A stretch of DNA of 64,000 nucleotides from contig NZ_JACXZA010000002.1 in NCBI RefSeq assembly GCF_014779765.1, positions 972,066-1,036,065 on the forward strand. The letters are read 5' to 3'. The notes below the pieces were generated by a model. It had not been told where the DNA came from. It ran no database searches and saw only the letters and a program-made list of their open reading frames with translations. Source of the DNA: Paenibacillus terricola (lineage in GTDB: Bacteria > Bacillota > Bacilli > Paenibacillales > Paenibacillaceae). The stretch's first letter is position 1; every line of letters starts with the position of its first letter. Position numbers and translations under genes: made by a program. This document shows, piece after piece, positions 26,641 to 35,748 of this stretch.

Positions 26641-27600
26641 TCAGCTAATAATGGATGGTTTCAACAGCTGTTCATGAATATCGCCATACGATTTGCTTGA
26701 ATCCGTTGGCGTGGCTTGAATAACGGTAATAAGATCAAGCTCAGGTACGACATTAATCTCTTGACCGCCGTACCCTCTAGCTCCGTATCCGTCGCGAAGA
26801 AGAACCCACAGAAATCCATAGTTAGGGTTCGAAGGTGCAGTTATTTCACGAATGAACTCCGGCGATATGATCGTTTGCCCATCAAAGATACCATTCCCAT
26901 GCATGAGCAGGCCGAACTTAGCAAGATCACGCGCGGACAAATCCGATTGTACTTCGCCCTTCATCACATTGTAAGAAATGCCGCAGCTGCTCTCAGGCCA
27001 TCTTCCGCTCTGGATCTGCAGCGGTTCGTACAAGTACTGCCTGGCAATCTCATAGGCAGGTGCACCTGTAGCACGACTGATAACCGCCGACAACAGGACG
27101 ACATCGAACTCCTTGTATTGAAAGCTCATTCCCGGCACGCTAGCCATCTGAACATCAGCTAGATGCTCCACCCAATCCTTCGATCGGAGAAGCTGTGTCA
27201 TCATCGGACAGTGATAATGCACGCCTCCGTTCCAGTAGATTCCCGACGTCATCGTCAATAAGTGTCTAATCGTCATAAGTTTATGATAAGGATGAATCGA
27301 TCTTCCGAATGCAGGCAAATACAAGCTTACCGGATCATCGAGACTGCCAATCAGACCTCGATCTAGACAAATGCCAGTCGTCAGTGCCATGATACTCTTC
27401 CAGATCGACTTAATAGGGTTGCGGCTATCTGCATGGTACCGATTATAATAGCTCTCCCATACAATCTTCCCATTGCGCACAACCAATACGCAATTCACTA
27501 GCCGATAACGATGCTGCTTCAGGTAGTCATCCAACTGCATCAGCACTTGCCGATCCATACCTGCTGCTTCAGGCGAAACATGCTCCCACTCGAAGCTCAT
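26641..27600 (-). CDS. serine hydrolase of the beta-lactamase (class C-like) family
   Basis: A 319-residue cytoplasmic protein without a signal peptide. The catalytic SxxK is S65-IW-K68, inside NPIKSIWKS; GYGGQEI near residue 277 occupies the KTG-like position and QYKEFD the YxN-like position. This pattern is that of esterase/peptidase-type beta-lactamase-fold hydrolases. The ATG (behind GAAGGTGAG) overlaps the stop of the UvrA-like gene by 4 nt, so the two are translationally coupled. The substrate is unknown; an inactivating hydrolase for a toxic compound is one possibility given the coupled UvrA-like protein. Confidence 0.85.
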   Translation of the reverse strand: MSFEWEHVSPEAAGMDRQVLMQLDDYLKQHRYRLVNCVLVVRNGKIVWESYYNRYHADSRNPIKSIWKSIMALTTGICLDRGLIGSLDDPVSLYLPAFGRSIHPYHKLMTIRHLLTMTSGIYWNGGVHYHCPMMTQLLRSKDWVEHLADVQMASVPGMSFQYKEFDVVLLSAVISRATGAPAYEIARQYLYEPLQIQSGRWPESSCGISYNVMKGEVQSDLSARDLAKFGLLMHGNGIFDGQTIISPEFIREITAPSNPNYGFLWVLLRDGYGARGYGGQEINVVPELDLITVIQATPTDSSKSYGDIHEQLLKPSIIS

Positions 27601-30002
27601 GCTCTCACCTTCCTTAAGTAGCTGCCGATGATCGATCGCTCATGGCTGATGAGCTCAATCGGCGTGCCCGTGGCAATGACGTTACCGCCCTCTCTGCCGC
27701 CGCCAGGACCAAGCTCAATCAGATAATCGCAATTCGACAGGACCGATGCATCATGCTCGGTAACGATAACCGTACTGCCCGCGTCAACCAGCTGCTGCAT
27801 GAGTGAGATTAAATGCTCCGTATCCGCAAAGCTAAGACCTGTCGTTGGTTCATCTAGAATATATACAATATCTTTGCTGTTAGGCTTGCACAACTCCTTC
27901 GCCAGCTTGATCCGCTGCGCTTCGCCGCCCGATATCGTCGGCGTCTTCTGTCCCAGCGTCATATACCCCAATCCAACGCGTTCAAGTGTAGACAAGATAG
28001 CATGAATCGTTCGGTCATAAGCTTCGGATTGTTCATTACCGAAAAATAAAACTGCCTCAGATACACTCAGCTCTAGAATGTCTTTCACATTAAGGCCATC
28101 TAATCGAATGCTAAGCGCTTCTTCCACATAGCCTGTGCCGCTGCACAACTCACACTTGACGTCGATGAAATTGCCAAATCCGATATGAAAATGGGTAATT
28201 CCTTCCCCTTTGCAAGCTCGACATCCCCCATCGCTATTGACCGTAAACAATCCTGCTGAGTAACCGCTATCCGCCGCTTGCTCGGTTCGAGCGAGCAAGG
28301 CACGAATACGATCGGCAATGCCCGTATAGGTCGCAGGACAAGAGGTCTTGTTCCTCCCAATCGGCCGCTGATCCACAACGATACATCGCTTGATATGCTC
28401 CGTTCCACTGATCACCGTGTCATTCGTTTCGAAGATGAAATCGTTATCCTCTTCATACACCATTCGGCCGCGAAGCTGCCTCTTCAAGAGCGGCACTAAC
28501 GTATCGTGAATCAGACTGGACTTGCCGCTTCCTGAAACGCCGGCAACGCCGACCATTACGCCAAGCGGAATGGAGACGGTAATATCACGAAGATTGTGCA
28601 AGCTGGCATTCGAGATGGTGAGCATTTTGTTCTCGTCAACCGGCTTATAGTGCTGCTTAACCATTAATGAGCGTTCTCCGGATAGAAAAGGCGCCGTGCG
28701 GGATGTTCCACAGGTCATGAACTGCTTCAACGTTCCTTGGAATATCCGCTCTCCTCCGTTCACACCCGCTCCTGGACCAATATCAATGATATAGTCGGCT
28801 GCTCGCATGAACTGCTCATCATGTTCAACTGCGACGACTGTGTTGCCGCGTTCAACCAGATTGCGAATGATACGTATCAGCAATGCTTTCTCTGTCTCAT
28901 GTAAGCCAATTGTTGGCTCATCAAAGATGAAGATGATCGAATCCATCTCGGCGATAATATAAGATGCAAGAAAAAGTCGCTGAATCTCGCCGCCCGATAA
29001 GGTAGGAACTTGACGCGACAAGGACAAATGATGAAGCCCCACATCGGACATGCAGCTAAGCTTCACAATCATCTCGTTCAGTAACGAACGGGCTGAAGGC
29101 ATCTCTTCTTTGAAGGATTGAAGTATGTACAGCAGTTCACCGATCTCCAGTTGCTCCAACTCGCTGATTGTCTTGCCCGCAATGGTCATATGGATTGCAT
29201 GCTCGCTAATGCCATGACCGCTGCACTTCGGACAAGCTATACGGTCCGCTTGAACGCCCCACAGCACAACGGCTTTGTCCGCACCGTTATGCCGGCTGTA
29301 CTTGCTTGTGACATGTTTGTACATATCATGAAAAATAACGACAGCTCCGCTGAACCCGCTTCTTCTGCAGCCATATTTGAATAACAGCAACACTTCGTCA
29401 GATAACGTACGGATTGTATCATTCACATCAATATCATGCAGCTCGCAAAACTTCTTGAAGCTGCTCCGATAAAGACGATGCCTCGCAATGAAACCGTCGA
29501 ACAACGCCTTAATCGGCTTGTCCAGCGGAATAATCGCTTCTTCTTCCAGTTGATGATATTGGCCGGTGCCCAGACATTTCACGCACATGCCCTTCGGAGA
29601 ATTCCGCAGAAAATATTCCATCGACAGCGGTTCTCCATCATCGAATGCGGGATCTCTATGCCCGTATGATGCGAACAGGACCGCGAGCAGATTCCCGATC
29701 TTTGTTCGCGTGCCGACTGTGCTCCGCGGATTGGATTGACGAATAATTCGCTGCTCGACAGCTACCGTAGGTGACATTCCCGTTATCGAGTCAAAATGAG
29801 CAGTCGCGTCCACCATAAACTGCGTACCTGAAAACATCAAATAACGCCGCTTGCCTTCTTCAAATAACGTATCAAATGCAAGCGATGACTTACCGCTACC
29901 GGAAACACCTGTAATAACCGTAAGCATGCCCCGAGGTATTCTAACGTTCATATTCTTCAAGTTATGAATTCTAGCGCCTTGTATCTCAATAAAAGTCTGC
30001 AC
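27597..30002 (-). CDS. UvrA-like ABC ATPase (UvrA paralog)
   Basis: An 801-residue protein with duplicated ABC ATPase halves. Walker A motifs read GVSGSGKSS (about residue 32) and GVAGVSGSGKSS (about 470); signatures read PTLSGGEIQRLFLA and PTISGGEAQRIKLA; Walker B motifs IIFIFDEPTIGL and IVYILDEPTTGL. Zinc clusters CVKCLGTG/CPKCSGHG and CRACKGEG/CELCSGTG match UvrA. It is about 150 residues shorter than housekeeping UvrA (about 950) and appears to lack the UvrB-binding region, as in class II UvrA proteins and the DrrC-like self-resistance proteins. It starts at GTG 30002 behind GGGAGG. A role in removing DNA-binding drugs or adducts is inferred. Confidence 0.88.
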   Translation of the reverse strand: MQTFIEIQGARIHNLKNMNVRIPRGMLTVITGVSGSGKSSLAFDTLFEEGKRRYLMFSGTQFMVDATAHFDSITGMSPTVAVEQRIIRQSNPRSTVGTRTKIGNLLAVLFASYGHRDPAFDDGEPLSMEYFLRNSPKGMCVKCLGTGQYHQLEEEAIIPLDKPIKALFDGFIARHRLYRSSFKKFCELHDIDVNDTIRTLSDEVLLLFKYGCRRSGFSGAVVIFHDMYKHVTSKYSRHNGADKAVVLWGVQADRIACPKCSGHGISEHAIHMTIAGKTISELEQLEIGELLYILQSFKEEMPSARSLLNEMIVKLSCMSDVGLHHLSLSRQVPTLSGGEIQRLFLASYIIAEMDSIIFIFDEPTIGLHETEKALLIRIIRNLVERGNTVVAVEHDEQFMRAADYIIDIGPGAGVNGGERIFQGTLKQFMTCGTSRTAPFLSGERSLMVKQHYKPVDENKMLTISNASLHNLRDITVSIPLGVMVGVAGVSGSGKSSLIHDTLVPLLKRQLRGRMVYEEDNDFIFETNDTVISGTEHIKRCIVVDQRPIGRNKTSCPATYTGIADRIRALLARTEQAADSGYSAGLFTVNSDGGCRACKGEGITHFHIGFGNFIDVKCELCSGTGYVEEALSIRLDGLNVKDILELSVSEAVLFFGNEQSEAYDRTIHAILSTLERVGLGYMTLGQKTPTISGGEAQRIKLAKELCKPNSKDIVYILDEPTTGLSFADTEHLISLMQQLVDAGSTVIVTEHDASVLSNCDYLIELGPGGGREGGNVIATGTPIELISHERSIIGSYLRKVRA

Positions 30003-30174
30003 AAGAATCCTCCCATCTCCGGTCTATCTTCCAGTTCTACCAATATATCGTACATACGTTCTCGTGTAAACCATAAATTAGCAGTAAGTGTTATAACGAA
30101 TGTTGCAAATAGGCTTGTCAGTCAAATCACTACTGTGCTATTGTATTTGGAAATATTTGACGGAAGGTGAGCTT

Positions 30175-30759
30175 ATGAGCCAACAGTCTACGAGTCCGAT
30201 ATTGTTGACGATTCCTGAGCAATTCGAGAGCAATCGATTAGTTATTCGCGCTCCGCAATGGGGAGATGGCGCAGCTGTGAATGAGGCGGTAGTCGAGAGT
30301 ATTGAGGAGCTGCGATTATGGCTTCCTTTTGCCCAGAGCATCCCTACGTTGGAGGAGTCGGAAATTGTCATTCGGGAAGCTCGACTGCGGTACTTGGATC
30401 GTTCGGATCTAAGACTGCTCATCATCCATAGGGATACAGGCAAGCTGATTGGCAGCAGCGGACTGCATCGGATCGATTGGGCAGCGCGAAAGTTCGAGAT
30501 CGGTTATTGGCTTCATTCGGCGTATACGAATCAAGGCTATATGACAGAAGCTGTGCATGCGATCACGCATTTTGCGATTCAGGAACTGGATGCCAATCGG
30601 ATTGAAATCCGCTGCGATCGGAACAATGAACGAAGCGCCGCTGTTGCAAGGCGAGCAGGTTTCACGCTCGAGGGAATTCTTCGCAATGAAACGACAGATA
30701 TGAATGGACAATTGCGAGATACGATGGTATTTGCCAAAGTGCGCGGCATCGAATATTAA
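30175..30759 (+). CDS. GNAT-family N-acetyltransferase (RimJ/RimL type)
   Basis: A 194-residue acetyltransferase from ATG 30175, behind GGAAGGTGAG. Features: FESNRLVIRAPQWGDG at the start, the motif GLHRIDWAARKFEIGYWL, the acetyl-CoA loop YTNQGYMTEA (Q/R-x-x-G-x-G/A region) and ANRIEIRCDRNNERSAAVARRAGF near the end. Members acetylate ribosomal protein N-termini, antibiotics or small amines; the target here is open. It is a single gene in front of the acyl-CoA synthetase, separated by a regulatory gap. Confidence 0.9.
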   Translation: MSQQSTSPILLTIPEQFESNRLVIRAPQWGDGAAVNEAVVESIEELRLWLPFAQSIPTLEESEIVIREARLRYLDRSDLRLLIIHRDTGKLIGSSGLHRIDWAARKFEIGYWLHSAYTNQGYMTEAVHAITHFAIQELDANRIEIRCDRNNERSAAVARRAGFTLEGILRNETTDMNGQLRDTMVFAKVRGIEY

Positions 30760-30770
30760 CGATCCAAGCA

Positions 30771-30819
30771 TGAAAGCGCTTTTCCTTACCCAACGTTAAC
30801 GTTCAAAATATGTTATACT
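30771..30819 (+). promoter_or_regulatory. promoter region of the acyl-CoA synthetase with CcpA-type cre-like site
   Basis: TGAAAGCGCTTTTC at 30771-30784 agrees with the cre consensus TGWAANCGNTNWCA at all but the last two positions. A -10 box TATACT is at 30814-30819; no good -35 is seen. Carbon catabolite control would fit an acetyl/acyl-CoA synthetase. Confidence 0.45.
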
Positions 30820-30868
30820 GACGCTACTACATCACGACATTATTGCATCTTTAAAGGAGAAGGATCGC

Positions 30869-32449
30869 TTGAAATTTCAACAATGGGTTGCACCGGAACA
30901 ATATAACATAAGCTCCGAAATCGACCGCCATAAATCGGACAAAATCGCGCTTCGATGGACGGATGATCATGGCAGCAACGGATCGATTACATACGCTGAG
31001 TTATTAAAGCAAGTTAATAAGTTGGCTGGCGGTCTCGACCGCATCGGTCTGGTCAAAGGCGACCGCGTGCTTGTTATGGTACCAAGACAAGTCGAAGCTT
31101 ACGTCATCTATATTGCCTGCCTCAAGCTCGGTCTCGTGATCATCCCGTCCTCCGAGATGCTGAGAGCGAAAGATCTATCCTTCCGTCTGAATCACTCGGA
31201 AGCACGAGCAGTTATTGCGTGGGCTGACGGAACGCGCGAAGTGGATAACATTACGGAAGAACTTCCTTCTCTTCAATATCGGATTGACGCAAGCGGTCAA
31301 CTGACAGATGGCTGGGTCTCCCTGCACGAACTGATGGACGGTCAGCCAGAAGAACGAGAAGCGGTGCCGACCCATCGCGATGATATGGCGATTCTCGCCT
31401 ACACATCCGGTACGACGGGCAATCCCAAAGGTGTCGTTCACAGCCACGGCTGGGGTTATGCGCATCTTCGCATCACCTCTTCTTGGCTCGATATTCGCGA
31501 TACGGATCTCGTATGGGCAACGGCAGCGCCGGGATGGCAGAAGTGGATCTGGACGCCTTTCCTATCAGTCCTTGGCAGTGGTGCTACTGGCTTCATCTAC
31601 CAAGGCGCGTTCAGTGCTGAACGTTATCTGGAGCTTATCCAGACCTTCAAGGTAGGCGTTATGTGCTGCACCCCGACGGAATATCGAATTATGGCTAAGC
31701 TGGACACGCTGGGCAATTACGATCTTTCTTCACTCCGCAGCACTGTATCCGCGGGCGAACCGCTCAACCAAGCAGTCATCAATAAGTTCCAAGAGCTGTT
31801 CGGCTTTATTATCCGTGACGGCTATGGGCAGACCGAGAGCACGCTGCTCATAGGCAATTTGAAGGATGAACCGGTTAAGCTTGGCGCTATGGGCAAGTCC
31901 ATTGCTCCGGGTCTCGTTGAGATTATTGACGAAGAAGGTGCGCCGCTGCCAACAGGCGAAGTTGGCAGCATTGCTGTGCACGGCGAGATGCCAGCTCTCT
32001 TCCATGCTTATTACCGTGATCCGCAGCGTAAAGGAAATAACATGGTTGGTTCGTATTTCATTACGGGTGACCGCGCGAAGCGTGATGAAGACGGCTACTT
32101 CTGGTTCCAAGGCCGCGGCGATGATATTATTATCAGCTCCGGCTACACGATTGGACCATTCGAGGTGGAGGAAGCGTTGCTGCGCCACCCTGCGGTGAAG
32201 GAATGCGCCGCAGTCGCTAGCCCCGACGAGATTCGTGGTCATGTCGTGAAGGCATTCATCGTTCTGAAGGATGAATCATCTGCGTCGGATGCGCTGGTGA
32301 AAGAATTGCAGGATCATGTGAAGTCGTGGACTGCTCCTTACAAATACCCGCGCCGGATCGAATTCGTCAGTGATCTGCCGAAGACGAACTCGGGCAAAAT
32401 CCGCAGAATCGAGCTGCGCGAGCGTGAAACACGTAATCTCGGCCATTAA
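30869..32449 (+). CDS. acyl-CoA synthetase (AMP-forming, acetyl/medium-chain type)
   Basis: A 526-residue ANL-family enzyme that activates a carboxylic acid to the acyl-AMP and then the CoA thioester. It starts at TTG 30869 behind AAAGGAGAAGG. Motifs in order: the P-loop AILAYTSGTTGNPKGVVHSHG (TSGTTGNPKG near residue 178), RDGYGQTE in the centre, FITGDRAKRDEDGYFWFQGR with the hinge aspartate, and the C-terminal catalytic lysine region PKTNSGKIRRIELR. Length and sequence suit the MACS/AcsM or YtcI-like branch rather than AcsA (about 570 residues with a longer N-terminus). A hairpin at 32467-32514 ends the unit. Confidence 0.9.
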   Translation: MKFQQWVAPEQYNISSEIDRHKSDKIALRWTDDHGSNGSITYAELLKQVNKLAGGLDRIGLVKGDRVLVMVPRQVEAYVIYIACLKLGLVIIPSSEMLRAKDLSFRLNHSEARAVIAWADGTREVDNITEELPSLQYRIDASGQLTDGWVSLHELMDGQPEEREAVPTHRDDMAILAYTSGTTGNPKGVVHSHGWGYAHLRITSSWLDIRDTDLVWATAAPGWQKWIWTPFLSVLGSGATGFIYQGAFSAERYLELIQTFKVGVMCCTPTEYRIMAKLDTLGNYDLSSLRSTVSAGEPLNQAVINKFQELFGFIIRDGYGQTESTLLIGNLKDEPVKLGAMGKSIAPGLVEIIDEEGAPLPTGEVGSIAVHGEMPALFHAYYRDPQRKGNNMVGSYFITGDRAKRDEDGYFWFQGRGDDIIISSGYTIGPFEVEEALLRHPAVKECAAVASPDEIRGHVVKAFIVLKDESSASDALVKELQDHVKSWTAPYKYPRRIEFVSDLPKTNSGKIRRIELRERETRNLGH

Positions 32450-32466
32450 GATTGTCAAATAAACAG

Positions 32467-32514
32467 AACCGCCGTATCGCTGGGCTTTGGCGCTCAGCAA
32501 ACGGCGGTTTTATA
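32467..32514 (+). terminator. intrinsic terminator after the acyl-CoA synthetase gene
   Basis: AACCGCCGT...ACGGCGGTT with an inner GCTGGGC/GCGCTCAGC arm, followed by TTATAATTTTA. It separates this gene from the convergent lipoprotein gene. Confidence 0.8.
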
Positions 32515-32524
32515 ATTTTATAGA

Positions 32525-33976
32525 CTAAGGAGTCGGTGTTATCTGAATGGTTCCGATATAGGATTGCTTCCGGTCTTCCTCGGATGTAAACAAAGCAAGA
32601 ATGGTAGTCCCGTCAGGTGACCATTGTAAGCTAGAAATACGTGCATAGTTCTGCGTTACAAGCTTCGTACCGCTTCCGTCACTGTTTGCTAATGCAATTC
32701 GTGTGCCTTCTACCTTATCGTCTACACCTTCCCCTATTGCCCCGAGCAGATAAGATAGTTGTTTACCGTCTTGTGAAAAGCTAAGATTGGAAGGTCCGAA
32801 ACGTGCGCTCTGTTCATCGCCAGCATAATAGACCTCTCTCACCGGTTCATCTGTTTGACTTGGCCTATCCGCTGCAAGTCGTTTATTCGTATATTCGTCG
32901 AAGCCCGTTGGCCATGGGATATTGGATTTCAACTCACCGTTCGGTCCGTACACTTTGAACGCTCCTTGATCGCTAATAAACAAATGATTCATTACCGGGA
33001 TGATGCGGCTGGACAAGTAATCGAAATCGGACGTGTCAACGAGTTGATATTCCTTGCTTGTCTCCAGATTAACGATTTTCAGACCAACAACATCATCGAA
33101 TCCATTGTGAGCGAGTATGGATACTCCAGGCTCTAGCCATTCGATATACCCCCAGAAACCAGACTCATAGGGTAGAATGGTTATCTTATTGGAAATTAAG
33201 TCGTACTTCGCCAGTTCATAACGCGGACCAGCTCCATCTCCTAGATTGTCACCTGTATCATGAAGGAATAGGAATCCGGAGGAATCTGGCAGCCATAATG
33301 GAATCGCATCCTTCGCTCCAGTTGTCCACTGCTTACGGTTACCGCTTGATAATTCCGTTCCCCAGATTCCTTGAATACTATCGTCACTCGTTGGTGTTGC
33401 CATCCAATTACCGTCGGGACTTTTCTCAATATCATCAACTCGAACAACCTTCTGCTGTTGCAGGTCCATCTGATACATATGGTCAATAGGCTCGTTCTTA
33501 CTATAGGTACGCCATTGTACGCTGCCGTTGTCCAACTGGCTCAGACTATACCCAACAATCTGCTCGTCTACACTGCTTTCTTGCAGGACAGATATTTCCC
33601 CGCTCTTCAATTCAATGCGAACAAGCTTAATATCGTCATAGCCGTTGCTGCTGATCGCTGCTATCACTTCATGCGTGTTAATTGCAACGAAACCAGCGCA
33701 ATACAAGCCGTTAAGTTCAAGTTTCGTGATCGTATCGAACCCTATGTCTGCTATCTTGTTACCCGAAGAGTCAGATGTTTGCATTGTTGGCTGGACTTGA
33801 CTTTCTGCTTCTACGTTGGACTGTTCCGCTGTTTCGGATTCAGGCGCAGCATGGACTCGGGTTAATGGAATAGAGTCTGTGCTTGACACACCTGCTTCAT
33901 CTTTCCTGCTGCTGCAAGCCGCCATCATGCACAATAACAAGAGTAGTAAAACTAGTCCAATTCTATTGCGATACAT
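32525..33976 (-). CDS. lipoprotein with TolB-like beta-propeller
   Basis: A 483-residue lipoprotein from ATG 33976, behind GGGTGGG; the signal peptide is RNRIGLVLLLLLLCMMAACS with the cysteine at the lipobox. A Thr/Ser/Glu-rich linker is followed by six or so propeller blades that carry WD40-like or TolB-like phrases: KSPDGNWMATPT, LPDSSGFLFLHD, SFSQDGKQLSYLLG and SLQWSPDGTTILALF. The propeller should bind a partner outside the membrane; no enzymatic residues can be named. The gene stands alone. Confidence 0.82.
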   Translation of the reverse strand: MYRNRIGLVLLLLLLCMMAACSSRKDEAGVSSTDSIPLTRVHAAPESETAEQSNVEAESQVQPTMQTSDSSGNKIADIGFDTITKLELNGLYCAGFVAINTHEVIAAISSNGYDDIKLVRIELKSGEISVLQESSVDEQIVGYSLSQLDNGSVQWRTYSKNEPIDHMYQMDLQQQKVVRVDDIEKSPDGNWMATPTSDDSIQGIWGTELSSGNRKQWTTGAKDAIPLWLPDSSGFLFLHDTGDNLGDGAGPRYELAKYDLISNKITILPYESGFWGYIEWLEPGVSILAHNGFDDVVGLKIVNLETSKEYQLVDTSDFDYLSSRIIPVMNHLFISDQGAFKVYGPNGELKSNIPWPTGFDEYTNKRLAADRPSQTDEPVREVYYAGDEQSARFGPSNLSFSQDGKQLSYLLGAIGEGVDDKVEGTRIALANSDGSGTKLVTQNYARISSLQWSPDGTTILALFTSEEDRKQSYIGTIQITPTP

Positions 33977-34122
33977 AAACGCCCACCCCATCAGTTAACA
34001 TTTCGTTCCATATTGTTAAACGTATGGTGGTTCATAAGAGTTGCAGTGTTAATGTGAGATTCGAATTACAAACTGTGAACAATAGATCGATCGGTTAGGA
34101 AGTAATTTTATGCAGCAAGGAT

Positions 34123-35040
34123 TTATCCATCCTGCAGCAAGTGCATCAGCAATGCCTTCTGCACATGCATCCGATTCTCCGCTTGCTGATAGATAATCGA
34201 CTTGTCCGATTCGATCAGTTCTTCCTCTATCTCGTAATCCGGATGGATTGGCATGTCATGCATGATATACGGTGAATAGCCTTGCAGATTATCCCGATTG
34301 ATCTGATATGGCATCATCATCTCTACTCTCCGTTTCTTCTCGTCCCCATACCGTCCCTCTTGGAAAAACTCCATGTCCACCCACGTATCCGTATAAACAA
34401 AATCAGTTACTGGTATCGCATCAGACAGTTTATTGACACTCTCTACGTAACCGCTGTTATATGCGTCTTGCATCAGTTGTTCATCCCATGAAGGCTCATT
34501 AATAATAGGCGTTACTAATAGCAACTTGATGCCAAGTGTTAAACATCCAGCGACTAGCGAATTGGCTACATTGTTATGGATTCCTACGTAGGTCACCGTT
34601 ATATCCGAGAATGTTCCCGCCACTTCATAGATTGTCATCAAGTCCGCTAATGCCTGACACGGATGGTAGCGATCGCAGCAGCCATTGATAACGGGGACTT
34701 CCGCATATTTCGCTAGCTCAAGAAGATCCTCGTGTTTCTTCAATCGTGCCATAACCGCATCGCAATTCCTCGAGACATATCGAGCCTCGTATTGGATAGG
34801 CGAAATGCTGAAATTGCTCTGATTCCAATCCAGCGTTACCGCATAACCACCCAACTGCTGAATTCCCGATTGGAAGGATAAGTTGGTGCGTGTTGATGTT
34901 TTCTGAAAAAGCATCAGCAGCCCCTTCCGATCACATATATGTGCATATAGATGCGGGTTCCTCTTAATCTCGATCCCCTTCAGAATAATCGACTGCAGCG
35001 TATATTTGTCCAATTCTTTCAACGATAGCAAATGCTTCAT
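34123..35040 (-). CDS. atypical ornithine carbamoyltransferase-family protein
   Basis: A 305-residue transcarbamylase from ATG 35040 (GAGGG, 9 nt upstream). The carbamoyl-phosphate site S49-T-R-T52 is intact (FQKTSTRTNLSFQSG), as is HPCQALADL (126-134). The amino-acid site departs from ornithine carbamoyltransferases: the usual DxWxSMG is TDTWVDMEF, and the usual HCLPxH is MHDMPIHPDYEI. This suggests an acceptor other than ornithine, as in the acetyl- or succinyl-ornithine or putrescine/agmatine-type enzymes, but I cannot tell which. Two ARG-box-like operators lie just upstream. No other arginine gene adjoins it. Confidence 0.8.
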   Translation of the reverse strand: MKHLLSLKELDKYTLQSIILKGIEIKRNPHLYAHICDRKGLLMLFQKTSTRTNLSFQSGIQQLGGYAVTLDWNQSNFSISPIQYEARYVSRNCDAVMARLKKHEDLLELAKYAEVPVINGCCDRYHPCQALADLMTIYEVAGTFSDITVTYVGIHNNVANSLVAGCLTLGIKLLLVTPIINEPSWDEQLMQDAYNSGYVESVNKLSDAIPVTDFVYTDTWVDMEFFQEGRYGDEKKRRVEMMMPYQINRDNLQGYSPYIMHDMPIHPDYEIEEELIESDKSIIYQQAENRMHVQKALLMHLLQDG

Positions 35041-35056
35041 CTTGTTAACCCTCTTT

Positions 35057-35090
35057 CGTATATTTATACACAATAATGAATATATATACG
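35057..35090 (-). promoter_or_regulatory. tandem ARG-box-like operators (ArgR/AhrC)
   Basis: Two 14-bp near-palindromes, CGTATATTTATACA (35057-35070) and TGAATATATATACG (35077-35090), each differ from the ARG-box core TGNATWWWWATNCA at one position (read on the appropriate strand). Their centres are 20 bp apart, the usual spacing of paired ARG boxes. They lie 17-50 bp upstream of the carbamoyltransferase start. Confidence 0.6.
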
Positions 35091-35186
35091 ATAATAAGGG
35101 GCAAGGAGATAAGTGTCAACGACTTAAATCTTACGTTTCTGATTTCAGACTAAAAGAAACCGCCACATTGGGCGACTCATTGTGAA

Positions 35187-35633
35187 CTAATGCTCCTCGT
35201 TACTATTACGATTATCGAGCACCTGTTGTAATTCATTATCATTGTCTTCACATGCCCAGAAACGATTTCCGTATGGATCAAAGAACATCATAATTCGGCC
35301 AGGTCCGCCATTGCGATGTATTTCTCCCACAGCTACCCCGCTGCGAATCAAATCGGACTGCAGCTGCTCGATGTTATCCGTTGTGAATTGTATCGAGTAA
35401 TGTGGATTCAGCTTAACGTTTCCTGTGTACCATATACTGTTCTCGTCCTCTTCTTCTCCGAAGAGTCCAATCTTTTGCCCATTTGCTAGTTTAAGGCTGG
35501 CAATGCCCATCTTCCATATAAGCTCGAATCCTAGAACGTTCACATACCATTCAACTGCTTTCTCGTATTCTTCCATATTCCCCGACTTCGTAACCGGAAT
35601 GCCTACGACAAATTCCTTCACAACGTTACCCAC
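35187..35633 (-). CDS. VOC-family (glyoxalase/bleomycin-resistance fold) protein
   Basis: A 148-residue protein when started at GTG 35633, which has GGGAGG 7 nt upstream; an in-frame ATG at 35693 would add a tail lacking a ribosome site. The sequence holds two beta-alpha-beta-beta-beta units: GIPVTK...YEKAVEWYVNVLGFELIWK and IQFTTDNIEQLQSDL...GRIMMFFDPYGNRFWACED. The final DPxGNRF block and a glutamate after it are typical metal-site neighbours in this fold. Enzyme or drug-binding protein; no substrate can be given. Confidence 0.85.
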   Translation of the reverse strand: MGNVVKEFVVGIPVTKSGNMEEYEKAVEWYVNVLGFELIWKMGIASLKLANGQKIGLFGEEEDENSIWYTGNVKLNPHYSIQFTTDNIEQLQSDLIRSGVAVGEIHRNGGPGRIMMFFDPYGNRFWACEDNDNELQQVLDNRNSNEEH

Positions 35634-35748
35634 TGAAGTTCCTCCCTTGATAATAGAATTGTACAATTGTTTTAATAATGGTAAATTATCCAAACCTATA
35701 ATACCGAATATATGTTCCCCTGTAAACCTTAATTCTCAGAGATGATCG

